Positions 41,926-53,900 of a stretch of 64,000 nucleotides of DNA are shown here, in pieces. Position 1 is the first letter of the stretch, and each line of letters starts with the position of its first letter. The stretch is taken from assembly GCA_015179125.1 (NCBI GenBank), contig WHVA01000059.1, positions 62,001-126,000 of the forward strand, written 5' to 3'. Under the pieces are notes generated by a model, which saw only the letters and a list, made by a program, of their open reading frames with translations, was not told where the DNA came from and did no database searches. Source of the DNA: Gautieria morchelliformis. Lineage: Eukaryota > Basidiomycota > Agaricomycetes > Gomphales > Gomphaceae. The translations under genes were made by a program, and so were the position numbers.

Positions 41926-44900
41926 GTATCACATTTCATATCTGAGCTCGATTAACTCTGATACTCTTTGAAATCTTTGCAGAAGAAGGCTGTCAGGCGC
42001 TGATCGGTACAGCCGGGGAACGGCTTACAGCCCTTATTAATTTATTACACGACAAGAAGGCTGACACACAGGTTCGAATCGGCGTGGCGAGTGCTTTGGC
42101 GACAATGGTGGAACGGGAGGGTGAGTCCTTAGCAGCTAATCTGACGAAGACAAGCCTTGACTATTTGTAGTCGTTAAATCTTCCGAAGTGCGTCACGATG
42201 AAATTTTATTCCCTGTTTTCGCGTCAAACGAGTAGTGATGGGCACGGCCTGGCTTGGCCTGAAAGCTGTGGCTTTGGCGGCTCGCCCCGGCTTTGGCTTG
42301 CTAAAAACCTGAGCCAGGCCATTAGCACTTGGCCTGGCTCGGCTCCGGCTTGGCCTTGGCTTGGGCCATGGCCTGTTGGTGGGGGAATAGCCTTGTAGAC
42401 AAGATATCATTCTTATATTGTATGTAGCGTTCCAAAAGGTATTCAAGCTCCTCCTCGTTGTCGATGATATCATCGGGGCTGTTTTGTCTCCTGCACCTGT
42501 CTTCTTGATGCGTTGCCGGGTCACATTTAGGGGATCACGCAACGCCGCACTGGGGTTCACCACACGTCCGGTGCTTGTGACTGCGACGCGTGCCCGGGCC
42601 CATCGCGCAGAGCACAACCCCACGGTCCGGACAGTGCGCATCCGCGACGCACGGAGCGCGGCGGGGCGCTGGGGACGGGCCACGAGCTGCTCGGGTCGCA
42701 GAGGCCGAGCGTGGGGACGCGGACGGCAGGCAGATGAAGCGCGTGCGGATTAGCACTGTGGAGCGCGGCGACGCGCGGCTAGCTGGGCGCTGCAGGCGCG
42801 GGCATGGACATCGACGCGTCCAGCGCGGACGAGGAGGACGGGGAGCGCGGCGAAGGCGAGAACGAGAAGACTGGCGAGGAGCGCGAGAGGGAGCGCGCAG
42901 CGATTAGGAAGAAGCTCGAGGTGTCGCGCGCGCGGAGGAGAAGCAGCATGAGCGGGACATTTTTGATCGTTAGGGGATCCTAACGATCACGCAACGCCAC
43001 ACTGGGTTTCACCATACGTCTGGTGCTTGTGACTGTCGGCGCCGTTAACTGCCTCAATTTCGCTATCAGAATCAGCGATGCGAGGGCGGGGCATAGCAAG
43101 TGGGGTAAAGAGTAAGGGATAAGGAGACTGTAACTACGCTATCATCGAAAAAAATTATATTCGCTGCCAGTATCAGAGCAGACATATCCTTTTTGTGACC
43201 GAAGATCTTGTATTTAGGCGCTCGCCAGGCCACGGCTTCCTGGCTCGGCTTTGGCCTGGCAAAACCTGAGCCGGGCCATGGAGCCGGCTGAGCCGACGGC
43301 TTTGGCCTGGCTTGGCCCGGCCTATTGGCGGCTCGGCCTGGCTTGGCCCACGGCCTGGGCCAGGCCATGCCCATCACTACAAACGAGACACCGGGACGGC
43401 TCCGGATTGGTATTGGCAAACTTCTCGGCTTGTATGGAGGCGAGCCTATACGTGGCATTTATATTAGTGCCTTTAAGGATCTGCTTTCTTCTGAGCATAC
43501 AGCAGAGGCTTTAGTGACGCTTCGTGGACTTGCACTCAGGGGTGAGTATCTCTTTTGCTTGGGATTACAAAGGCTGATGTTGGGTGTTGGGCATAGACTC
43601 CACCGACAGCAGCAATGACCCGCTTCCTTCTGTGAGGGTGTTCCGTGTATTCGACGACACTATTGTGTCCATGTTCATTAACATGCTTGACGACGCATTG
43701 AATCTGAAAGTAGCGCTGAAATTATTGTGGGTACTCGAAGATCTCGCTCCGATCGGTACGTAGTCAGTGCGTATCAGGTCTGATTACTTATACCCCAATA
43801 GGGCAAGCTCGTAGTCTCTTCTCCAAAGACATTAAATGCTGTCTCATAAAGAAAGTTTTACATCAACAGCATGATGCTATGGGTGCGGTAGTCAGCTTCG
43901 TAGAATCGTAGCAAGCGATTAATGACGCCAACATCACAGAGGGCGCACCTTCCCCGCACTTTGCGAGCGGTATCAAGCAAAACATTCCTTCGGCAAGTGC
44001 CATTTGCAAGGCAAATGTACAACTCCCAGATAATGCGGCAAATTGTTACTCTATGTCCGTCTCGGCAATGCATACTCTGTCCCAGCTAATGGCGGATGGT
44101 CAGTGAACATCGAAGAGAAATATGCATGCTCATATACGCGTAGAGAAGTCACGGGGTACGACGATAGAGCTGATCCTTGAACACATCCCTCAGCCGATCG
44201 CACTGCCCAACATTCCGGCCCTAATGCTAATGATCAAACTTTCTCAATACGGTGAGACCAAAGTTAGTCCATATACCTACTGATATGCATGCATGACGGA
44301 AGACGGGGAGGATATATGGCTGAACATGCAAAGCGTATTTTTTTTGCGCCAAGTGCTTACCCATGGCCAAGATGACGCTAAGCGTGTGTGTCTGTCTTTG
44401 CTCAGACTCCTTGATGGGATGGTCCGTACTTCTACCGCGTCATAGACTTATCGACTAACAGATAGCAAGCCCTCCAAGCTGCGGAAGCCACTGGCAAAAA
44501 TGCCTTGTCAAAGACCCGCAGGTGCATTTACCAATGGAGAAATTACCCACTTCCGCGAGAGGGTATTCGACCACGACACCATTTCCATCATCTGTCGCCT
44601 GCTTCGTACTGGCAGCAGCGACATCAAGAAGAATATTCTACAATGTATTGGTAGTTTCACGTCAACTGACTTCCGCGACAGGGTATTAAAGTCAGACATC
44701 ATCGTCGTGACTCGTAGACTTCTAGGCGGTACTAGAGACGTTAAGTATCCGGCGATTAGACTCTTCTCGTCTAGAGGCGGTTAGTCGCGGGGGTGGTCAA
44801 AGAAGGCCATTCTGATGCAATTGCAGGCACCCCTAGGAGCCAGTCTTATACTCCTGAAGCGACCACTCTTGTGGAGAGCATGCTTCGTGACGACAAGGGT

Positions 44901-47900
44901 GGCGCGTGGTTCGCCACAGAATGTCTTTCCGGACTGACAAAGAGCGGTGAGTAGTTTCATGTCATCATATTCACAACCTTTCACACTTCATCGTGCTGTA
45001 GTTGACACAGAGGGATCTAGAGTGAGGGTGATCATCTCCGCACTGCAACCGCTTCTTCGAACCGGCAATAATGAGGCAAAGATGTTAGCTCTGAAGGTCA
45101 TTCTTGGTCTTGCACAAATTGGCGGTCAGATGACCTAATTTCTATCCATTACCCTGTTAATTCTTCAATAGGTGACGGCTGTGATGTTACGGAATTGTCT
45201 CAACCTATAATCAACATATTCCAAGAGATTTTACGCCATGGCAGTAAGATTGACAAGTATATTAGTATAAGAGCCTTCTGTTATCACACAAGTGGTTAGT
45301 GCATACTGCTCGTAACGAAATACATGCTGATGGGAATGCAGGCACCTTCCGCAGCATGAGCTATATTCCAGAAGTGACCACGATTCTGCAAGAGATGCTC
45401 CTTGACGACAAGGGTGATGCGAGAGGGATCGTTGCCAGATTGTTCTCCGAGCTATGGGCAAGTGGTGCGGCGTTTCGTTCAAGTGTAGGGAGGGATATTC
45501 ACGTCATCCTAGGGCTTCATGGCGAAGTATTTACTGCGGAGACATTGTCTGTATTTAACCGTCTTCTTCGAACTGACAATGAGGAGGGAAGGATGTTTGC
45601 TTTCAAGCTCATATTTGATCTTGCACAACAGGGCGGTGAGACTCTTCTTTGAATAGGTTACCTCCGACGTCTGTTCATGCATTCTCCAGTAGATGACGGC
45701 CATAATGATACTAAGTTCTCACAACCTGTGGTTGAGCTATTCCAGGATCTGTTACGAAGCAGCAGTAGAAGTAGCAAGTATGCTGCTATCAGAGCCTTCT
45801 GTTATCAAACGAATGGTTAGAGGATCTTGTGCGCAGCGAACCCGTGCTGATGAAAACCCAGGCAACTTCCGTAGCATGATATTCATCCCAGAAGTAACCA
45901 CTGTTTTGCAGGACATGCTTCGCGACGACAATGGTGATGCCAGAGAGGTGGCTGCGAGATTGTTCTCCGAGCTATGGACAAGCAGTGCGTCTGTGGCTCC
46001 AACAATATCAACGGGCTAAGTCTGCCGTAGAGCTCCACCAAGAAGTATTCACCACTGGTACACTCAGTGTAGTGGAGGATCTGTTGATAAACAGCAACGA
46101 CGAGACAATGATGTTCGCTCTGAGACTCAATGGGGATTTGTCCAAGTTGTCAAAGAGCGGTTTGTGGTTGGTTACTCGCCACTGCATGCCCTCATAGTAC
46201 TGTAGGTGAGCCGCGTGGACAGATCTTTGGCCAGGGGCAAATCTTTTATGCGTTGGGACTCCTTCTTGTAAATGGCCATGACGAGGCAAAATCATTTGCT
46301 CTGGAGTACTTTTTTGATCGTGCACTAGATTGGGGTACGAGATGTTTTATATACATCGCCTCTGCACTGCTCATTCCACATTAGGCGACGACGTGCTGGT
46401 TGAATGCATGATCCACCTATTGCAGGATCTACTGCGCACCGGCAGTGAAAATGACAGACAAGTACTCTTTCATCGCCGCGTTCTATTATCACACAGACAA
46501 TGGTTCTCAGTAATAGATATTGTGTATGACGAACTGCTTGCTGACGGTCATCCAGGAGCCTTCCGTAGCAAGGTCTTTATTCCGGAGATGACCACCGTAT
46601 TACAAGGCATGTTGCGTCATGACCAAGGTGATGCTGTGGAGATTGCTGCCAGATTGCTCACAGAGCTGTGGACGAGCGGTGTGTTTGTTATGCTCAGATA
46701 TATTCACACACTGCTCATTACACAGAAGAGCTCCGTGACAACGTATTCATCACGAGCACATTTGCGGCTGTGGATGCTCTGCTTAGACATGGAAACAACG
46801 AAGAAATGATGCTCGCCCTGAAGCTGGACGAGGATCTATCTCAGCTAACCACGAGCGGTATGTCGCTTTACTCGGCTGTATGCACATGCTCTCACCTTAC
46901 CGCAGAAGCACCCCCCAGACGGGTATTTGGCCAGTGGCCTATCTTGAGTGCATTAGAAGCACTTCTTGTAAACGGCAATAACGAGGCAAAGATGTTTGTT
47001 CTGAAGTACTTTTTTCAACGCGCACCCCATTGGGGTAAGCATGTTTAACATATGTCGCATGCTTTCGCTCACTTCTCCGTAAATGACACCCATGCCGATA
47101 GGGCTTGTTCCCAATATATTATCGGCAGAATACATGATTTATTACGCGGCGGCAGTGAGAATGACAAATATATCGTCATTAAAGCCATTTATCTTCACAC
47201 AACCAATGGTTAGTTTTTACTGTATATAAAGGTATCTGTTCTTATCAACAATTAGGCGTCTTCCGAAGCAGGCTTTGTTGAGAATGCAACTTCTAGTGGC
47301 AGTTCACAGACCTAGGCGGCGTCAGATAAAGGTCTGAGCCGCCGTCATACAAGTGTCGCGTACTTATACTAAGATGACGTACGCGGGGATCGGTCAGGGA
47401 AGGAATACAGGGACAGGGACATATGATGGTACTCGGAGATGGGTCAATCGTCTTCACAACACTCCCCCGCGATTGAGTCATCGACGAGACCCATTTTTGC
47501 ACGCAGTTTTTGGTGCTGGTCGCGGGCCAAGGGCTTCGTCAGGAGGTCGGCTGTGTTGTCTTTTGTTGACACGGGTGAGATTTCGACGGCCCCCTTCGTG
47601 ATGCAGTCCCGGATGTAATGGTACTTGATATCGATATGTTTCGTTCGCTTGTGGAACACGGCGTTCGAGGCAATTGCACGAGCGCCCAGCGAGTCTGAAA
47701 AGATGTCGACTGGTAGCTCGACTTCGAAATTGAGTTGCTGAAGTAGGGAAGTGGTCCACTGGGCATGTTTCGTGGTTTCCGTCAGGGCCATGTACTCAGC
47801 TTCGGTAGACGATAGGGCTACAGTTCGTTGTTTCTGTGTTGCCCACGCTATAGATCCCCCCGACAGTATGAAAGTGTATCCGGTTGTAGATCGACATCCG

Positions 47901-50900
47901 TCGGTACCGGCGGCCCAGTCAGAGTCGCTGTAACCGATGAGCTCGGTACAGTCGTTCCTGCCGTATGTTAGTCGTAGACCTCGCGTTGTGGACAAGTAGC
48001 GAAGCACGTGCTGAGCGGCGAGGAGGTGTTCCTCCATGGGGTTTGAGCCGAACTGTGAGAGACGGTTTACGGCGAAACAAATGTCCGGTCGTGAACCTAG
48101 CATCGCGTACATGAGCGATCCTACGATTTGCTGGTAGCGAGAGGTGATGGTGGTGTCGGAAAACTTTTCCGTGTTGGGGGTAAGTTTAGTGCCTGGTGCG
48201 AGGGGCGTGTACACCGGTTTACATTGCTCCATGTCGTATCGAGTCAGCATGCGGTTGATGTAATGGGACTGGTCAATGGTTATCATCCTTTCTGAGCGGT
48301 TTCGGGTGATGTGGATGCCTAGGAAGTGATTTATCTCTCCTAGGTCGGTTATTTTGTAGCGCGTTTCGATTTGCGCTTTGAGTTCGCTGTCGGCGGCAAG
48401 AACGCCTATGATCGCGATGTCGTCAACGTAGACAAGTACAATGGTTGGGTGGTCCCCCCCGTTATCACACTTGATGAATATCGACACGTCCCCTGCAAGA
48501 TTTTTCCGAAAACCGAGCGTGGTGAGCGTGTCTTGCAGGTGCGCATGCCATTGCCGTCCTGCCTGCTTCAATCCATATATTGCTTTGGTGAGTTTGCACA
48601 CCTTTCCCTCCTGTCCTTGGACCGCGAAACCCTCGGGTTGGTCCATGTACAGCTCCTCGTCCAGGATGCCATTGAGGTAGGCAGATTGGATGTCGATTTG
48701 GTGTACCTCTAGGTCGAACGTAGCTGCGAGCGCTAGCAGCAATCTTAGTGAATCGAGTCTTGCAACAGGCTCGAATGTTTCCTCGTAGTCTATGCCGGCA
48801 GTTTGCAGGAAACCCTTGGCGACAAGGCGCGCTCTGTGTCGTGTGACTTTTCCCTGGGTGTCACGCTTTGTCAGATACACCCATTTGCACTTGACGGTGT
48901 GTTTGCCCTCCAGTAAGTCTGTCAGTTCCCAAGTCCCATTGTCGATAAGACATCTGATCTCTTTCTTCATGGCTTGGAGCCAGAACTCAGCATCTGGGGA
49001 GGAGATCGCGAGCTTACACGATGTTGGGTTGCCTGTAGGAGTGAGTTCGGTCGCAGCTAGATACGCGGTAATCGCGTTTGTCCACATGGCAGGCACCCAT
49101 CGTTAAGCCCTGTCTGGGCTTGCGTTGGTTGGGTCTGGACACAGGGTCCGCCCAACAATCCGTGCTGATCGTCGTGGAGGAGGTTGGGGGGCCTGTGGAC
49201 GCAGTGGGAGTGGACCAGGTGGTGGCGGTGGACCAGGTGGCGGCGGCGGTGCGTTGTGATCAACGTCCTTGTCGTCACTTTCTGGTAACGCTAGTTCTAG
49301 CAGTTCTGGTGGCTGTTGTGTGGGTCGCGGAGGATTGGCTTTGGGTTGCGCGATCTGTGCGGTCGGGGTGCGAAGAGGATACACTGATTCCTCAAAGGTA
49401 ATGTCAGTGGACACAATTATCTTGTGTGTGGATGGTTCCCATAGCTTATACCCCTTAGTAGAACCGTCATATCCGATAAAAACGAGCTTTTTTGACATCG
49501 GGTCGAATTTGGTTCATTGGGTCGTGGTGTGCGCGTATGCCAAGCATCCAAATGTTCAGAGGTAGCTTAGGTCGGGCACACGTCCCAAGAGTCGTTCGTG
49601 TGGGGAGGCATAGTCGTTGGCGCGTGAAGGGGTGCGGTTTCGGACGTGTGTGGCCGTGGCGACGGCACTCTCCCAAAATCCGTGAGTCATACCTGCACTC
49701 TGTAGCATGGCACATGCGGCTTCCACGATCGTTCTGTTTGCTCTTTCAGCGACACCGTTCTGTTGCGGTGTGTGCGGCGCGGTGAGTTCGTGCTTTATCC
49801 CTTGTTCTTCAATGTACCGGTTGAATTCCGTTGACAGGAATTCCCCCCCGCGATCCGATCGGATAGCTCGTAGTGTACCCTTGTAATGTGTGGAGGTAAG
49901 CGCGTGGAATTTTTTGAAACATTTGAAGGTGTCGCTCTTCGTCTGTAGAAAGAATATCCACTTGTAGCACGTATGGTTGTCCACCAGCACATAATGGTAG
50001 CTATGGCCTTGGATTGATCACGTTCGCATGGGTCCGGCAAGGTCCATATGGACCAGTTCGAAAGGTTGGGTGCGACGGTGAGTTGAGGATTTAAATTTTC
50101 GCTGTGTGGACTTCCCTAACAGGCAACCTTCGCACATCGATAGTGCGCATCGCGATGTTGGGTCTATTTGGTCATTGATTCGCTTGAGGGATGACCAGGA
50201 AAGGTGGCCTAGGCGTGCGTGGAGTATGTCGATGGGAATGTGTGTCTGTGCTGAGTGGACGGAGGGTGATGCGCAGCTCAGTGTGAGCCAGTAATGTTGC
50301 CAGTGAGCTGTCCCTCTGCATACTGTACTCTGTTTCTGCTGAGGATCGCTTTTGCGCCCTCGAAGTTGACAGATATCCCTTTTTCTCCTATTTTGAGAAT
50401 CGATATGAACCGACCACCAATGTCCGGTGAGTGAAGCACATTCTGAAGTTCGATTCTTCTCTCTGTGCCGTTCACCCATGTGCGCGCCACAACCGTTCCA
50501 ATGCCTATATAAGATAACGCTTTCTTCTTGTCGGCTAGGAACACTGTGCGTGGCGTTGAGAGCACTCTATAGCTCGTATAGTCGGTGATATCGTGTGTGA
50601 TATGGTCCGTACATCCCGAGTCGAGCATCCAACGGTTTGATCTCGCAACGTAGAAGCAAATAGTGTCATTTGCTGCGTCAGACAGTACAATGGTTGTGCT
50701 ATCTGACGAGTTAGGAGGATCATCTGCGATAGCAGCGCTCACAGAAGGGGACGTTTCCTTCTTGTCCTTTTCTTTTCCCTTCGCCTTGCTCTTTTTGTCA
50801 CTGGCCCCTTTCTTCCTCTCGGATTGCGCTTCTTCTCGTGACAAGCCGCGTGCTTTGCGTCGACAGTCCTTCTCCCAGTGCCCGGTGCCACCACAATAGT

Positions 50901-53900
50901 TGCACTTGTCCTTGCCGGTGTTGGACTTTGCGCGAATGGCATTCACGCTCGGCTGAGATCCCTGTCGAAGTTCTTCGGACAGGGTTCGGCTCCGCGTGTT
51001 CGCCCAGTCGATTTTGGAGAAGTCCGTAATGGTGGCAAGTATCGTTTGCTGCACTATTTCGTATGATCCGGGCAGGGCCTGGAGTACGTTGAGAGTGTGG
51101 AGGGGGTCGCTGATCGCTAATCCTGCTGCGACGATGCAGTTTTTCAACTCAGACATCTCATCAATCTGTTGAGTGAGTTGAGTGTCGTGTGAAAATGTCA
51201 TGGTCGTGTATTTCCGATAATCGACCCAGAGGTTTAAGCCTGTCCTCGTGCCGTAAGTCGTTTTGAGATTGCCCCAGTTCTGTTCTAGGGTTTTCGTCAT
51301 ATTGAGGGACTGGTGGACAGATGGTCTGACTGAGACCAGGAGTAGGGAAAGTCCTTGACGTGAGCGTTTTTCCCAGTCGTCGAGTCGCTTGCGCTCATCG
51401 TCGGTCGGCGGTGCGCTTAGGGATGGAGATGATTCGGTTCCCTCGGCTATCCGTAGCGCGTCGATGAACATGAGCGCAGCTTTTAGGGAGAAGGCCCAGC
51501 TGTCCCAGTTTGTCCCGTCGAATTTTTCGATGGTTGACAACAGCTTTGAGGTGGTCGTGTCGGCCATGGTGTGAGTGTGGAGCGGCAGGTGGAAAGAGGT
51601 TTGATACGTTTGCGTCGACGATTAGGTGAGGTTAAGTTTCTAGGGAGCGGGGCCCATAACCTGTTGAGAATGCAACTTCTAGTGGCAGTTCACAGACCTA
51701 GGCGGCGTCAGATAAAGGTCTGAGCCGCCGTCATACAAGTGTCGCGTACTTATACTAAGGTGACGTACGCGGGGATCGGTCAGGGAAGGAATGCAGGGAC
51801 AGGGACATATGATGGTACTTGGCGATGGGTCAATTGTCTTCACAACAGGCTTTTTCTCCCAGAAATAACCAGTATCTTGCTTAATATGCTTCGTGAGGAC
51901 AAGGTTGACGATAGGGTGGTTTCTGTCCGATTGCTACCAGAGTTGTGGACAAGCGGTACAGCTCTTCACCGACGCATATCCATATGCTCACACCACAGCA
52001 GAAGTCCATGGAGAAGTATTTACCACCCAGACATACTCCGTATTACAAGATCTTCTCCTAAATGGCAATGACGAGGCAAAGACGATCGTTCTGCCGCTCA
52101 TAGTTGACCTTGAACAAAAGGACAGTGGGACTATTTTATTGGAATCGACTACCTCCGCGTATTCCACGGTAGATGGCCACCGTGATGATGCTAAACTTCC
52201 TCAAACCTTGATTCACGCATTTCATGATCTGGTCCGCAATGGTAATGATAATGATCAATATACTGCCATCAAAGCGCTGGGTTGTTTTCCAATCAAAGGT
52301 GAATGAATACTAAACTGTGCGGAGGGACCTGCTGAGCGAAATATAGGCAGATTACTTGATAGAGTTTTTATCTCTGATATAACAGCCGTCCTACAATGCA
52401 TGCTCCGTGATGGCAGGAGTGATAATAGGGATGTTGCTGCCAGATTGCTTTCGGAGCTGTGGATTAGCGGCATGTATTTTTGTTTACTTATAATCATACA
52501 TTCTTATCACAGCTTGTTAGATCTCCACGGAAGTGTATTTACCCCAGAAACATTCACTGTATTTCAAAGTCTTCTTCAAAGCGGGAATGATCTGGAAAAG
52601 AGTTTCGTTCTGGAGTTCTTTTTTGATCTAACACGTGAGGGTTAAAATAATTTTATTATGTTAATTGCTTACTCATTTTACCCATAGACGATAATCGCGA
52701 TGACACGGAGTTTTCTCGAAGTATGCTCAACGCGTTCCAGGATTTGTTACGCAATGGCAGTACAAGGAGTAAGTATACTGCTATCAGGACCTTCTGTTAT
52801 CACACAAGTGGTTAGTGCATACTGTGCATAACGAAATACTGGCTGATGGGATGCAGGCACCTTTCGTAGCATGAGCTTTATCCCAGAAGTGACCACCATA
52901 CTGCAAGACATGCTCTTTGATGACACGGGTGATGCCAGAGAGATCGCTGCCAGATTGTTCTCCGAGCTATGGCCAAGCGGTGCGCCTTTCATTGAAGTGT
53001 AGTGGCAGACACTCACGTTATACTAGGGCTTCATGACGAAGTGTTTACCGCGGAGACCTTCTCTGTATTTAACCGTCTTCTTCGAACTGACAATGAGGAG
53101 GGAAGGATGTTTGCTTTCAAGCTCATATTTGATCTTGCACAGCAGGGCGGTGAGATGATTCTCCTTTCTACCGACTGCCTCCGTTCATGCATTCTCGTGT
53201 AGATGACGACGATAATGATACTACTAAGTTCTCACAACCTGTGATTGAGCTATTCCATGATCTGTTACGAAGCAGCAGTAGAAGTAGCAAGTATGCTGCT
53301 ATCAGGGCCTTCTGTTATCACACGAATGGTTAGAGAATCTTGTGCAGCGAACCCGTGCTGATGAAAATTCAGGCAACTTCCGTAGCATGATATTCATTCC
53401 AGGAGTGACCACAATCTTGCAGGATATGCTCCGTGATGACAAGGGCGATTCTAGGGAGGTTGCTTGCCAATTTCTTTCCGAGCTGTCAAACAGTGGTTCG
53501 TCATATTATTTATTATGACCTTTTTTGCTTTTTTTTTATATCCAAGTTTTCGTCTTTTGGGGTCATACCCTATGTAAGACGGTGGTTACATTTTCTATCC
53601 TGTGTCCTTTCTTCCTCGCCTTTCGCTATTATGATCTTGCTCCCTACACTCACTGTGTCTTAGATTTCCCCCGTGAGACGGTGATCACGCCAGAGACCAT
53701 CACCGCGTTGGGTTTAATACTTCACAGTTCCCCTGGTGACCATCGTTGTCAACTGGCTCTTAACCTGATCGGGGAACTGTGGCTCATGGGTGAGAGCGTC
53801 CGATTTTTAACAGTATCTATACCAATGGACAAGCATGCAGAGGATGTCCACAACGTCGTCTGTACTTCCCAAACCATATCAGATTTGCGAGCTGTCAGGA

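Larger units (their letters stand above)
47276..51847 (-). mobile_element. Copia-C, complete Ty1/copia retrotransposon
   Basis: 4572 bp on the minus strand with two 186-bp LTRs that differ at only about five positions, a 5-bp target duplication GGCTT, a polypurine tract GCGGGGGAG and the GGTTATGGGCCC primer site. Similar LTRs indicate a fairly recent insertion. The single gag-pol frame has a few frameshifts or stops (near 50290, 50020, 49530 and a TAA at 49103). Confidence 0.9.
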
